Source of the DNA: Nitrospirales bacterium
GTDB lineage: Bacteria > Nitrospirota > Nitrospiria > Nitrospirales > UBA8639
Assembly (NCBI GenBank): GCA_029261355.1
Contig: JAJDBM010000021.1
Location: forward strand, 1-64,000
Direction: 5' to 3'
DNA length: 64,000 nucleotides
Below, piece after piece: positions 25,385-34,861 of the stretch (position 1 is its first letter; the number at the start of each line of letters is the position of its first letter). The translations under genes and the position numbers were made by a program. The notes under the pieces are model-generated. The model was not told the DNA's origin. It did no database searches and saw only the letters and a list, made by a program, of their open reading frames with translations.

Positions 25385-26374
25385 ATGAAATCTTCAATGA
25401 ACAACCACGATAGGAATACACTTCCTATCGTGGTCAACCAGAGAGTTCCTATTCTTCAGTTTGATAGCGTTTCCAAGAGCTATGAGGAAAATGTTGTGGT
25501 TGATGAGCTGTCTTTTTCTTTAAGCCCTGGAGAGTTTGTGGCCATCTTGGGACCCAATGGTGCTGGAAAAACAACGCTATTAGAAATGAGCGTCGGGCTT
25601 CGGCGCCCGACCAGCGGGTTGATTAGGATATTCAATCATGCAGCTCATAGACTTAGGTGTCCCGAGAAGCGGAGACTTGGAATCGTGCTTCAATCTCAAG
25701 GGTTCCCGACCCTGCTGACGGTCGACGAATACTTGCATATGATTGCTGCCGCTTATCAGATTCCACGCATCGAAAGCGAGCTTTTGGAGAGCCTAAATAT
25801 TGATAAAATTTTGGGAAAACGCATTGGGGATCTGTCCGGAGGGCAAATTCGAAGGATAGCAATCTTTGCAGCAATTTTTCCAAAGCCAGAGTTATTGGTA
25901 CTTGATGAACCCACAAGTAGTCTAGATCCAAGCACTCGCTTGGTTGTCTGGAGGGAACTGAGAAAGATGTGCCGCGACATGAAGCGCCCCTGTGCCGTAA
26001 TTCTTTCTAGCCACGATATGCACGAGGCAGCGGAGTTGAGCGATGAGGTTCTCATCATACGCCAGGGGCGGTTGTGCACGCGTGGTTCTCCGAGTGAACT
26101 TATCGCAATGCATGGCCATAAAGGCAAGGTGCGAATACCGATTCGGAATGAAGTGAAATTTCGCTATCGATTCAACGCACTGCCCGAGGATCTGGTGCCG
26201 GAAATTGTTGCACACTATCCTAATGAAGGTGCCTGTGCAATCTTTGATCAATGCCAACTTTCTGCTTTGTTAAAAACACCTGTTGTCGAGGATCTAGACT
26301 TGGATAGACTCTCGACGCAGAAAGCAACATTGGAGGATGTTTTCGTGCGGCTTACTTGTGGTGAGAACACATGA
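25385..26374 (+). CDS. ABC transporter ATP-binding protein (ABC-2 type system)
   Basis: A 329-residue ATPase with Walker A GPNGAGKTTLL at about residue 56, signature LSGGQIRR near 150, and Walker B LLVLDEPTSSLDP near 175. A C-terminal extension of about 80 residues, typical of drug and bacteriocin ATPases of the CcmA group, follows. It pairs with the permease encoded directly downstream through an ATGA overlap. The precursor gene lies ten bases upstream, so the pair probably exports the peptide across the inner membrane or gives immunity. Confidence 0.92.
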   Translation: MKSSMNNHDRNTLPIVVNQRVPILQFDSVSKSYEENVVVDELSFSLSPGEFVAILGPNGAGKTTLLEMSVGLRRPTSGLIRIFNHAAHRLRCPEKRRLGIVLQSQGFPTLLTVDEYLHMIAAAYQIPRIESELLESLNIDKILGKRIGDLSGGQIRRIAIFAAIFPKPELLVLDEPTSSLDPSTRLVVWRELRKMCRDMKRPCAVILSSHDMHEAAELSDEVLIIRQGRLCTRGSPSELIAMHGHKGKVRIPIRNEVKFRYRFNALPEDLVPEIVAHYPNEGACAIFDQCQLSALLKTPVVEDLDLDRLSTQKATLEDVFVRLTCGENT

Positions 26375-27447
26375 TTGGAATTGGAAATAGCCCGTTGCTG
26401 AAAGTCATGATCCGGAACAATTTATTGGAGTATTTTCGCGACTTCACATCGGCCTTCTTTACTTTTGTTTTTCCACTTATTTTCATAATTATTTTCGCGC
26501 TATCAGGTTCATCGAGGAGTGCACCTGCGAATATGATAGTCCTGATACAAGACGACGCGTCGTCAGCGTCTGTAAGTGATATTGTGACTGCTCTGAAGAG
26601 TGTCCCATCACTAAACGTCATACTTAACCAAAAGACGAAGAGTGCTCACCACGTCAAGATGGATGCAGCCGGGGTCATTAACTTTTCTCGCACTTCGGCT
26701 GGTTCTGTAGAAATAACAGTGTTAGGACAGCCGGAAATCGCATCTTATTTGGAAACTGCGCTTCTTGCCGCACAGCATATTGCGAGTCGTGATATTGAGC
26801 CAGCCTTTACCTACACATTGCATCTGAAGGAACCTGAACGCCCTTTAATTTTACAGCTTCTTCCTGCATTCTTCGGAATGGCTCTTTTGCAACTTGGACT
26901 TTTTGGTACCTCTGCTCCTCTCTTACAACTTCGCGCAAGTAGTTTTCTTCGACAGATGCAGACCTTACCTCTAACGACTTGGCAATTTATAGCCTCGCTT
27001 TTAGTGACTCGATTTATTATAGCTATTTTCCAGATGATTGGGATGTTTCTTATTTCTCGATACCTACTGGGGTTAACCATTGATGGTAGCGTAACGCTAT
27101 TTATCCTGTTTTTATGCGTTGGGGCACTGTGTTTTGTTTCCATGGGATTTGCTGTGGGTGGATATATGGCCAATGCGCAGGCTGGAATGTTTTTGAATCT
27201 TATAATCAATTTTCTGATGTTAGCATTTGGCGGCGTATTTGTGACGGCCTCTACTCACGGATGGGCCAGTATTATATCCAATATATTGCCTATCCGCTAT
27301 TTGACCGATGGTCTTGAAATCGCGACCACAGGGAGCCCCGGTCAATTTTCCCTAGTGCTCAGCTTCCTTGTGTTAGTGGGGTGGTCGATAGTGTTTATCC
27401 TATTTTCTATAAAAACGTTTCGCTATGACCTTTCCGGAGCACAATGA
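26371..27447 (+). CDS. ABC-2 type permease
   Basis: A 358-residue integral membrane protein with one N-terminal helix (about residues 22-46, AFFTFVFPLIFIIIFALSG), a periplasmic region, and five C-terminal helices from about residue 160 (LPAFFGMALLQLGLFGTSAP ... FLISRYLLGLTI ... FVSMGFAVGGYM). This is the ABC-2/DrrB plan. The start overlaps the ATPase stop by four bases and its end overlaps the next gene by four bases, showing tight translational coupling with the modification genes. Confidence 0.9.
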   Translation: MIGIGNSPLLKVMIRNNLLEYFRDFTSAFFTFVFPLIFIIIFALSGSSRSAPANMIVLIQDDASSASVSDIVTALKSVPSLNVILNQKTKSAHHVKMDAAGVINFSRTSAGSVEITVLGQPEIASYLETALLAAQHIASRDIEPAFTYTLHLKEPERPLILQLLPAFFGMALLQLGLFGTSAPLLQLRASSFLRQMQTLPLTTWQFIASLLVTRFIIAIFQMIGMFLISRYLLGLTIDGSVTLFILFLCVGALCFVSMGFAVGGYMANAQAGMFLNLIINFLMLAFGGVFVTASTHGWASIISNILPIRYLTDGLEIATTGSPGQFSLVLSFLVLVGWSIVFILFSIKTFRYDLSGAQ

Positions 27448-28382
27448 GTAATCGCTTATTTCCAGGGACTGCTGTCAGTCCTCCAAGAGATGAGGCAGAT
27501 CCTCGATGGGTTTATTTTAAGATCGCGGTAGGGAAATATCATTATGCACTTGATTATCTGATTGTCGATGTCTTGCGAACTGTTGTAAAGCAGATATCAC
27601 CTCAAAAGTGGTTTTTTCTTAGAATGATTGATGATGATGGGTTGCAACTTCGTGCAAGGTTTTTGGTCCAGAACCTTCAGGAAAAAGAAGAAATGGCCTC
27701 TCATATTTCACAAACTTTCAAGAATGCAATCTACGAATTCCCACTTATTCCAAAGGGAAGATATTCTCCAATGATGGGGTCTATGGCTAACTGGGAGCAG
27801 GAATCTAACACTTTTCCTCCGTCAAAATTAGTGAGATCGGTGTATGAACCCGAATTTGATAAATATGGAAGAATGGAATTCTTGGAAATTGTTGAATCGC
27901 ACTTCAACGTGTCTAGCCAAATTGCTCAGTCAATAATTAGCGCCGAAATGTACGCCGAACGGTCCAGAAAATATATGGCGTGTGCTTTAATGGCTGTGGC
28001 AATTTCTACGTTCGAATTGCCAAGACCACGGCATGAATTTCTTGCTGACTATATGGAGTTTTGGCTTCGTACCTCGCCAATCGGTATGGAATGCCGTTCT
28101 GGTTTCGATGCTAGTATTGAACGCCTGGTGAAAATTGGATTTAATCCACTCGACAGTAGAAACTTCACTGATGAGGAAAGCGATCACCTATCGAAGTGGA
28201 GATCCTCCATCAATGAAGTTGTTCGTGCGTGCCGTGAGTACCACCAGGACAACCGAAATTTTCTTGATAATCTGATCTTTAATATTTGTCATCTTGTGAA
28301 CAACAGAATTGGGTTCTCTACTGTTGAAGAGGCCTATATCTCACGCATTGTGGCTTGCTTTTTAAAATTAAAGAATGAATAA
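27444..28382 (+). CDS. LanB C-terminal (glutamate-elimination) domain protein, thiopeptide-type
   Basis: A 312-residue stand-alone member of the thiopeptide-type bacteriocin biosynthesis domain. Typical blocks are WVYFKIAVGKYHYALDYLIV, KWFFLRMIDDDGLQLRARF and SVYEPEFDKYGRMEFLEIVE. In split LanB systems this protein removes glutamate from glutamylated Ser/Thr to give dehydroalanine or dehydrobutyrine. A related protein makes the pyridine ring in thiopeptides; only one member is present here, so elimination is the likelier role, with the partner LanB N-terminal protein at 37023. Overlaps with both neighbours show operon membership. Confidence 0.88.
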   Translation: MSNRLFPGTAVSPPRDEADPRWVYFKIAVGKYHYALDYLIVDVLRTVVKQISPQKWFFLRMIDDDGLQLRARFLVQNLQEKEEMASHISQTFKNAIYEFPLIPKGRYSPMMGSMANWEQESNTFPPSKLVRSVYEPEFDKYGRMEFLEIVESHFNVSSQIAQSIISAEMYAERSRKYMACALMAVAISTFELPRPRHEFLADYMEFWLRTSPIGMECRSGFDASIERLVKIGFNPLDSRNFTDEESDHLSKWRSSINEVVRACREYHQDNRNFLDNLIFNICHLVNNRIGFSTVEEAYISRIVACFLKLKNE

Positions 28383-29718
28383 AAAAAGATTTGATGCTTT
28401 TGAATTCCGTCGCAAGTATCCCTTTGCGAAAATTGTAGATCCGCTGGGAGGGATTGTCGGCGACGTAATGAATATTAAGTCTCAAGAGCTGGGAGTTCCG
28501 CAATTCCATCGCACGAGTGCTGATCTTGGTGATCTCAGTCAAAGCTATCCTTGGATACGTGCAAAGGATGGCAAAAATCTGGGGAGGGGAGTAATCGGCG
28601 GAGCCGGTAGTGATCTTGATACAGAGACCGGATGCATTCGTGCTGTTGTCGAGGCAGCAGAACGATACGCAACTGCCGTCTTTACAGAAGATGAAGTTTG
28701 TATCGCAAGTGCTGTGGAGCTTGGAGGGGGGGCTTTAGATTATCGACGTTGGCCACAATGTAGTGAAGACGAATATGCCAACCCGAGATGTATCTTGAAT
28801 CGGCTGCAACCGACTGCCCCAATTCGTTGGATCAAAGGCTATTCTCTCATATCACATCGGCCCATGTGGGTACCACTAGTAATGTCACATGTTGTATTTA
28901 ATCAATGGCCAGAGGAAATGTTCTGGTTGCCAATTTCAACTGGGGTAGCTGCTCATACCGATCCATTCCGAGCAGCGGTCAGTGCCATCTGCGAATTGAT
29001 TGAGCGGGATGCGATCACGCTTACTTGGTTGGCCAGGTTAACACCACCGAAGATTGTATTTGATTCGGATCCCCCTGCCGAACTAAAAGACGCGTTCTCT
29101 CAACTTCAGATCCTTCCAATCAAACAACATTTTTTTGATGCGACGACTGACTTTGGAGTGCCGATCATATATTCGGTCCAATTTTTTGATGGGCATCCCT
29201 CCATTGCGAATTTTGTTGCATGTAGCGTTGAATTTGACCCTTGGCAGGCTTGTGCGAAAGTGATCCGAGAGGCTGCAAATGGGCGTACTGGACTTGAGCA
29301 AAATCGGATCTTACCTCCGCACCAGGATTTATTCTATAGCTTGGAAGATGGCGCTCATTATATGGGGAAAATTGAAACTCGATCGGCCTTTGACTTTTTA
29401 TTTGAAAATGACAATGTGCGCTCGATAAGTGAAATGATATCGCCTGTTACGGGTAACGTGCATGACCAGTTTCATTGGTTGGTAAACCGTTTCAAGAAGC
29501 TAGACTTCGAGCTTGTTCTCATTGATCTCACAACCGATGACTTGCGAGATGTTGGGATTTCCGTTATTCGAGCGTTTAGCCCTGACCTTATGCCCCTAGA
29601 CTTTGCTCCAGCTTCTCGGTTCAAGGGGCATGCTCGTTTGTTTGACTACCCTGAAAAAGCTGGGTATTCCCGCCGTAGTTTTTCAGATCTGAACCCTTAT
29701 CCACAGCCATTCGCATAA
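28375..29718 (+). CDS. YcaO cyclodehydratase
   Basis: A 447-residue YcaO ATPase. The nucleotide/Mg-binding acids appear in CIRAVVEAAERYAT (about residues 87-100) and FRAAVSAICELIERDAITLT (about 198-217). The C-terminus ends NPYPQPFA, a variant of the proline-rich tail that lies in the active site of azoline-forming YcaOs. The enzyme phosphorylates backbone amides of Cys, Ser or Thr in the core to form thiazolines or oxazolines and needs an E1-like partner for leader recognition, encoded next. It overlaps the preceding gene by eight bases. Confidence 0.95.
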   Translation: MNKKRFDAFEFRRKYPFAKIVDPLGGIVGDVMNIKSQELGVPQFHRTSADLGDLSQSYPWIRAKDGKNLGRGVIGGAGSDLDTETGCIRAVVEAAERYATAVFTEDEVCIASAVELGGGALDYRRWPQCSEDEYANPRCILNRLQPTAPIRWIKGYSLISHRPMWVPLVMSHVVFNQWPEEMFWLPISTGVAAHTDPFRAAVSAICELIERDAITLTWLARLTPPKIVFDSDPPAELKDAFSQLQILPIKQHFFDATTDFGVPIIYSVQFFDGHPSIANFVACSVEFDPWQACAKVIREAANGRTGLEQNRILPPHQDLFYSLEDGAHYMGKIETRSAFDFLFENDNVRSISEMISPVTGNVHDQFHWLVNRFKKLDFELVLIDLTTDDLRDVGISVIRAFSPDLMPLDFAPASRFKGHARLFDYPEKAGYSRRSFSDLNPYPQPFA

Positions 29719-29739
29719 GCTTGCTTAGGGAATAATTTT

Positions 29740-30399
29740 ATGGCGAAAAGAAAACGAACGAACATTCTCATCCTTCACGATTTAGGGTTTGGAATGATTG
29801 CGGCTGAAAATCTCCTATCACGACTCACTCAAGATCCCCACTATTCTGTAAGGTGTCAGAAGATCGACTGGCAAACACAATTTGAACATCATTGGTTAGT
29901 TAATACGACGCATGTTTGTTTTCTTTTACACCAAGAAATGTCGGAATATATCAAGCAGGTGAGGTTTGCATTACGTGGGACCGGAATATGGATGCACCAT
30001 TCATTTTTATACGAAAATGTTCTTTTTCTCGGACCTCACTTCAAGGAAGAATTATCCGGATGTTACTCTTGTTTTAAGCGCCGTCGATTGACGCATATGG
30101 CGCCACGCAACTTTTCTTCGTGGGAGAGAACTATAGAAAAATACATGGAAATTAACTCTGACGATCGCGTGCCAGGTTTTCCTCCAATGTTTCCAATCGT
30201 AGCTGCGTCTCATATGTATCGAGTGCTTGAATCCCCAGAACGGTTTCGTAATTCTTTTTCACACATTACATCAGTTAGTCATTCGATAAAATCCGGTGTC
30301 GTAATGCCACTTCATGGATGTATGTGTAGAGGAACGTCTTCTGACGATTCCCGATTCCATCGATACATTGTGGATACACTGAACCTGGGAGTTCGTTGA
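29740..30399 (+). CDS. E1-like (ocin-ThiF-like) cyclodehydratase partner
   Basis: A 219-residue protein starting with a Rossmann-like segment (ILILHDLGFGMIAAENLLSR) and containing CYSCFKRRR at about residue 107 and HGCMCRG near 195. The two Cys-x-Cys pairs are the zinc site of E1-like azole partners. The phrase FLGPHFKEELSGCYSCF is typical of the bacteriocin cyclodehydratase domain. It is short because the leader-binding winged helix and another E1-like part appear to be carried by the next gene. It should activate YcaO. Confidence 0.8.
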   Translation: MAKRKRTNILILHDLGFGMIAAENLLSRLTQDPHYSVRCQKIDWQTQFEHHWLVNTTHVCFLLHQEMSEYIKQVRFALRGTGIWMHHSFLYENVLFLGPHFKEELSGCYSCFKRRRLTHMAPRNFSSWERTIEKYMEINSDDRVPGFPPMFPIVAASHMYRVLESPERFRNSFSHITSVSHSIKSGVVMPLHGCMCRGTSSDDSRFHRYIVDTLNLGVR

Positions 30400-30401
30400 T
30401 T

Positions 30402-32777
30402 ATGGATTCAGTAAAACTTACATCGCATGAAATATTAAATCGTTATAAGAACGATCCAGAACTGGCCAAAGAATTTCCAAAGCATCCGAATTTTCCGTCT
30501 GAATACCGGGTAATTCCATTTGGTTCTGAAGCAATTCTTATCATTGGTGGAACCCAACGCCAGGTTCTTAACACGAATATTGAAGTCACTGGTTTGCGAA
30601 GTATTCTTTGTCTTATGGATGGGAGTCGAACTCTTGGCGAAATTGAGGGAGCGTCGAGAAGGTACTTAACCAATTATGAAATATCTTCGGAAGATATATT
30701 GAGCCTCATATCATGTTTGCACGATTTAGGTCTCCTGGAGGATGGAAGTATTAAGAGTAACACCGCGTATCCTGACACTGATGCGTTCCTGGGGAGAATG
30801 TGTGGTGGTAGTGGATCCTGTTCGAATCGAAATGAGATTTGGCAGCGGCTTTTCTGCGCAGAGATCGGCCTTGTCGGGAATGATCTGCTGTGTCGTCGGA
30901 TGAAGAGTCATTTACGCTACACGGGCCTTAATATATCGGAACTTAAAAAAGCAAATTTAATCCTTGTTCTATACCACAGTCGGTCAGATCTTGAGCAATG
31001 CCAAGCTCAGCATTATGATCTGCTAACGTCTGCCGAGCATGATTCGTACGATGTTCTATTTCTTGGAATTATTGGCAATTGTGTCCAGTTTGGGCCATTT
31101 ACTTCCATTCATCACATGAAGTGTCTTTATGATTGGTTGCTGGCGGATTTTTTTACCAAGGAGGCGGCTTCATTCGACCCTGATCAAAGCCACGTCGAAT
31201 TCTGGTGTGCATATTTAGCCTCGCGGGTTTTTAATGTGATCGCTGGCTTGGATGAGATGAGTGTTTATGAGGCCATCGCCGTAATCGAATTGGATGCCAA
31301 TAACGTGGGGTATGAAGAACGATTGTTTGCCATTTCATCCTATATAGGACCTAAGGATATTCTACATTTGGGCGATTCGCAGTGTGGGCTTGAAGCGCTC
31401 CTCGTTGGAGCAACTTTTAGTTCGTGCGAGATCCCACCGTTGCGGTTCTTCTCTCCACGGGTTCATCGAAAACACTATACGGCGAAAAATATTGCCCTCA
31501 CTAAAACGACACGTCCGACTTTCTATGGTGTGCACAAGAACATTCTGCCATCGATCAATCAAGCTATTGAGGATCCGACAATCATCATCAATGCTGTATC
31601 TATCATTTGTTTTGGTGCCTTTGGAGAGTATCAGTCTCGTCGGATGACCCCCACAGGCGGAAACCTTGGGGCACTGGAACTTATTCTCGTTTGTGCACCA
31701 GGATGTGACGTAAAAGAAGGGGTTTATCGTTATCAACCTGGATCTCACAGCATTGAGCGATTGGGTCGTTTCCCTCGTAATGTAGGGCTTGTGGAAGAAA
31801 CACGAAGCATATTGTTTATCATTGTTTCGCTATATCAGCGAGTCTATGAAAAATATGAAATTGGAGCCTTTAAGATCACAGGGTTGGATGCTGGGGTGGC
31901 AGCAACAGCTGCTCGCTGGGCAGCATGGACATGTGACATCGACCTACAGACACGGTCTGAACTTGATCTAACAAAACTGGAGGCCCAAATTGGGTTGCCG
32001 TTTTTGGATGATCGTTATTCATCGGCCGTTGCTTTGGAGATGATGCCGGCAAAGACATTGGATACTCTCGAGAAGCAAGTCTTGCATACAGAGAATATCT
32101 GCCTCCCTGAATCAGTTCAGCAAAACGAGGGTGCGTTAGACCATGATCGTATCTTATTCAACACATTACATATGGACAAGTATCTACTGGAAAGATCGAA
32201 AAGATCGCTTGTCTCTGACGTTCGTATCAAGCAGAAAGCGCCCAATTCTTTAGTAAGTCTACGAGAGTACTTTTCCCTCATACAAGGTAGACGTGCTCAA
32301 CGCCTATTTACCAACCGCGTTATCCCGCAAGAGATATTGGATATGTTGCCGCGTGCGGCACATTTTGCTGCCGGTCAGCATTGTGTGCAGGTCATGTCTT
32401 ACCTGTCTTTTTGGGTGTTTGATTGGGGACGAGGCACACTCATTCAACTGGATGTTTCCACAGGCCAACTGACCCGTACATTGCTGCGAAACGAAAGAAT
32501 TTTCAATCAGACTCTCTTGTTAACCGCTCCCGCGAGTCTCGTGGTGAGTGCGTCTATCAAACGTCTCGCACTTGAACTTGGCTCAACGGGTTTCAAATTT
32601 GCGTTTCAAGCTGCGGGGGCGGCACTTCACCATGCTTGGCTGATTATAGAGCTACATGGTTTGAATGGCTGTATAGCTGGTGGTGTGATCCCGAAAGCAT
32701 TTACATCCGTTATTCCCAGTAGTAGTCATTCCGAACAACCACTGGCGGCCTTTTGTTTTGGGGAAGCGGAATCATGA
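30402..32777 (+). CDS. Leader-binding, E1-like and SagB-type dehydrogenase fusion
   Basis: A 791-residue multidomain protein. Residues about 30-110 form a PqqD-like winged helix (LNTNIEVTGLRSILCLMDGS, ISSEDILSLISCLHDLGLLE). About 110-270 resemble a decayed E1-like domain (FGPFTSIHHMKCLYDWLL). A nitroreductase-like SagB unit at about 340-480 has RRMTPTGGNLGALELILV and GVYRYQPGSHSIERLGRF. A second such unit covers about 615-775 (RRAQRLFTNRVIPQEILDML). SagB enzymes use FMN to oxidise azolines to azoles. The ATG at 30402 is preferred over an overlapping TTG at 30396. Confidence 0.8.
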   Translation: MDSVKLTSHEILNRYKNDPELAKEFPKHPNFPSEYRVIPFGSEAILIIGGTQRQVLNTNIEVTGLRSILCLMDGSRTLGEIEGASRRYLTNYEISSEDILSLISCLHDLGLLEDGSIKSNTAYPDTDAFLGRMCGGSGSCSNRNEIWQRLFCAEIGLVGNDLLCRRMKSHLRYTGLNISELKKANLILVLYHSRSDLEQCQAQHYDLLTSAEHDSYDVLFLGIIGNCVQFGPFTSIHHMKCLYDWLLADFFTKEAASFDPDQSHVEFWCAYLASRVFNVIAGLDEMSVYEAIAVIELDANNVGYEERLFAISSYIGPKDILHLGDSQCGLEALLVGATFSSCEIPPLRFFSPRVHRKHYTAKNIALTKTTRPTFYGVHKNILPSINQAIEDPTIIINAVSIICFGAFGEYQSRRMTPTGGNLGALELILVCAPGCDVKEGVYRYQPGSHSIERLGRFPRNVGLVEETRSILFIIVSLYQRVYEKYEIGAFKITGLDAGVAATAARWAAWTCDIDLQTRSELDLTKLEAQIGLPFLDDRYSSAVALEMMPAKTLDTLEKQVLHTENICLPESVQQNEGALDHDRILFNTLHMDKYLLERSKRSLVSDVRIKQKAPNSLVSLREYFSLIQGRRAQRLFTNRVIPQEILDMLPRAAHFAAGQHCVQVMSYLSFWVFDWGRGTLIQLDVSTGQLTRTLLRNERIFNQTLLLTAPASLVVSASIKRLALELGSTGFKFAFQAAGAALHHAWLIIELHGLNGCIAGGVIPKAFTSVIPSSSHSEQPLAAFCFGEAES

Positions 32778-33811
32778 ATTTAATGAAGCCAGATGAAATA
32801 CTGACTTTCAAGATAGGGACACAAGTATTCAAGAGAAACAACAGCGTGTTTATCATTCCGCCAAATGGAACTCATATATTAAAGATACACGGACCTCCTA
32901 TGAAGGTAATTGTCAGCCTTTTTCTTGGACATACTCGTCAGGCAATCGAGTGCCAATTGAAGAAAATGCATATGGGTATCAATGACAGCGAGCATTTAGT
33001 CTCAAATGTCATTGCAATGTTATCGAGTCGTAACTTATTGGAAGAAGACTCCTCGCAGGGTCAGTTCTCCTCAAAGGATAGGTATGGAATTGCTACCTTG
33101 CTGAATTCTTTGTTTCTGCGATCAGAGATTGGCCAGGTTACAGGGTTCCGAACGCGTCTTTATTTGTGTGGTATGTCTATTTTAGCTCTTGTTTCCAGTA
33201 TTGGTATCGTGATTGAACTGACAACAATCTTGATGGGGTCCTGGGAATTTATTGAGTCATTCCCCAATCCCTTAGAATTAGGGCTCATTGGTTTGGGATT
33301 GTCTCTCTGGATAGTTGGCCATGAGACAGCACATGCATTTGTCGCCGGAAATTATGGCGTTGGGATTTTGCTTGCAGGAATAAGTCGTTTTGGCGGTTTG
33401 CTTCCCCTTCCTTATTTAGATATCCGCAAAGCGTGGGCAATTGATCAGTGGCAGCACGCGCAGATTGCGGCCGCAGGGCCATTTTTTGATTTGGTGGCTT
33501 TATATTTATGTCTTTTTCTTTCACACGAAATCAACGATTTTGGAATTGTCTTTATATATATTTCCGGATTCGGAATCATATTTTTAATTTCCAATTGTAA
33601 TCCACTTCGTTCCAGCGACCTTTCGTTAATGTTAGAGGCGTCTTCGCAAGATCCAGAGTTACGAAAAAAAGCGTTGGGGCAGTTGCCCTCGGCCGAAGGT
33701 GAAAAAGTCAGTGTCGATGTCTATAGGGCCATAATATTTCTCTTTGTGTGTTGGTCTTCTCTGCTTACGGGTACAATAGGGTTTACATTTTTTCAAAGAG
33801 TTCTGCAATGA
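32774..33811 (+). CDS. M50 membrane metalloprotease with leader-binding-like N-terminus
   Basis: A 345-residue protein. Residues about 10-95 look like a PqqD-type winged helix. Four or more membrane helices follow, with the zinc motif HETAH at about residues 183-187 in helix two and SNCNPLRSSD as a probable equivalent of the second S2P motif (NxNPxxxxD). M50 enzymes cleave within or near the membrane; related proteins occur in bacteriocin and YcaO clusters. A leader peptidase role is likely. The ATG at 32774 overlaps the previous stop (ATGA). Confidence 0.82.
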   Translation: MNLMKPDEILTFKIGTQVFKRNNSVFIIPPNGTHILKIHGPPMKVIVSLFLGHTRQAIECQLKKMHMGINDSEHLVSNVIAMLSSRNLLEEDSSQGQFSSKDRYGIATLLNSLFLRSEIGQVTGFRTRLYLCGMSILALVSSIGIVIELTTILMGSWEFIESFPNPLELGLIGLGLSLWIVGHETAHAFVAGNYGVGILLAGISRFGGLLPLPYLDIRKAWAIDQWQHAQIAAAGPFFDLVALYLCLFLSHEINDFGIVFIYISGFGIIFLISNCNPLRSSDLSLMLEASSQDPELRKKALGQLPSAEGEKVSVDVYRAIIFLFVCWSSLLTGTIGFTFFQRVLQ

Positions 33812-34794
33812 AAGGGATCAATATGAATTGCCAATTCATCTTAAGCGTAATCTACATTGTCACTGGTCTGCATGTAGGAATGGTCTATGGGCAAGATTCC
33901 TCATTAAGCAAGGCTGATATTACATTTCGGTCGTCGCCAGTAGCCTTGAGCAATATTAAGACAGTAGGGTCGATTCGAATAATCGCACGAGATCCGATAC
34001 AGTTTTCAAAGTTTCTAGAGGAGCGCTTTGGGTTTAAAACATGGCACATGGGATCGCTTCAAACAGGTGAAGAAGTCGTTGCACTTCTGCTGAAAAGCGG
34101 CCAATCAATTGAAATTCTTAGTAATCAGCCGACTTATGCAACCGTTCCAGTAGATAAGGCACGGTCAGTAACTCTTGGTGTGGAAGTGAAAAATATTCTA
34201 GCAACTGAGCTTGCTTTGTATCATGCAAAAATTCCGCTTCTTCCCGTTATCCCTGTTCATATCGACGGCGATCAAAAACAACCGAAGATGTTAGAATTGT
34301 TGTTCATAGCGTCGTCTGACTATCCCTTCAATACGATTCACTTTATGGAACGTTTTGACGACGAGATCGCTAAAATCCGGGTTGAACGACCAGACTTTAA
34401 TGACCTTCCTTGGAGAGATCAACCCAACGGTGTAATTGCAATTTCAGATATTTGGCTTGCTGCTGATTCTATCTCGGATGTTGAGCAGTCGCTTAGCCAA
34501 TTAGGGCTTTCAAATGAAGGGAAGATGCGCCGAGGGTTACAAACGTACCGAGTCAATGATGTTTTTCTTCATATCGTATCGCCAGAACACGAAGAAATGT
34601 CGAAGAAAATCAAAAAAAGACTGAAAAGCTATGGACCAGGAATTTTCAGAATAGAGTTCCTGGTCAAGGAAGAAGGTGGCGAAAAACGAAATTTGCTGTT
34701 AAGTGAATCCGAAGAGAATGGCATGATCTCGCTACCGCGAACGGATATGGAATTTGTGTTTGTTGCGTCCGACAACAAACATGTTCTTGACTGA
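33808..34794 (+). CDS. Periplasmic protein with two VOC (glyoxalase-like) modules
   Basis: A 328-residue protein starting at ATG 33808, which overlaps the previous stop as ATGA; the frame is open further upstream. A signal peptide (CQFILSVIYIVTGLHVGMVY) is followed by one VOC module (TVGSIRIIARDPIQFSKFLE, FGFKTWHMGS) and a second (GVIAISDIWLAADSISDVEQ, YRVNDVFLHIVS). Cytoplasmic VOC proteins include bleomycin-type drug-binding resistance proteins. In the periplasm of a peptide producer this protein could bind the product for self-protection or act in maturation. It lacks an obvious full metal site. Confidence 0.65.
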   Translation: MKGINMNCQFILSVIYIVTGLHVGMVYGQDSSLSKADITFRSSPVALSNIKTVGSIRIIARDPIQFSKFLEERFGFKTWHMGSLQTGEEVVALLLKSGQSIEILSNQPTYATVPVDKARSVTLGVEVKNILATELALYHAKIPLLPVIPVHIDGDQKQPKMLELLFIASSDYPFNTIHFMERFDDEIAKIRVERPDFNDLPWRDQPNGVIAISDIWLAADSISDVEQSLSQLGLSNEGKMRRGLQTYRVNDVFLHIVSPEHEEMSKKIKKRLKSYGPGIFRIEFLVKEEGGEKRNLLLSESEENGMISLPRTDMEFVFVASDNKHVLD

Positions 34795-34861
34795 GAGTTA
34801 TAGGTAGAAAGGGATATACGCAATTTCAATACAGCAAGAAATAGGACAGAGCAAATTAAGG

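Noticed and set aside
25179-25388. Second-frame 69-codon protein overlapping the precursor
   Set aside because: It lacks a ribosome binding site, while the precursor frame has an ideal one and fits the cluster.
27444-28382. Pyridine-forming thiopeptide cyclase
   Set aside because: It belongs to the same domain family, but as the only copy alongside a LanB lacking its elimination part, elimination is the simpler role.
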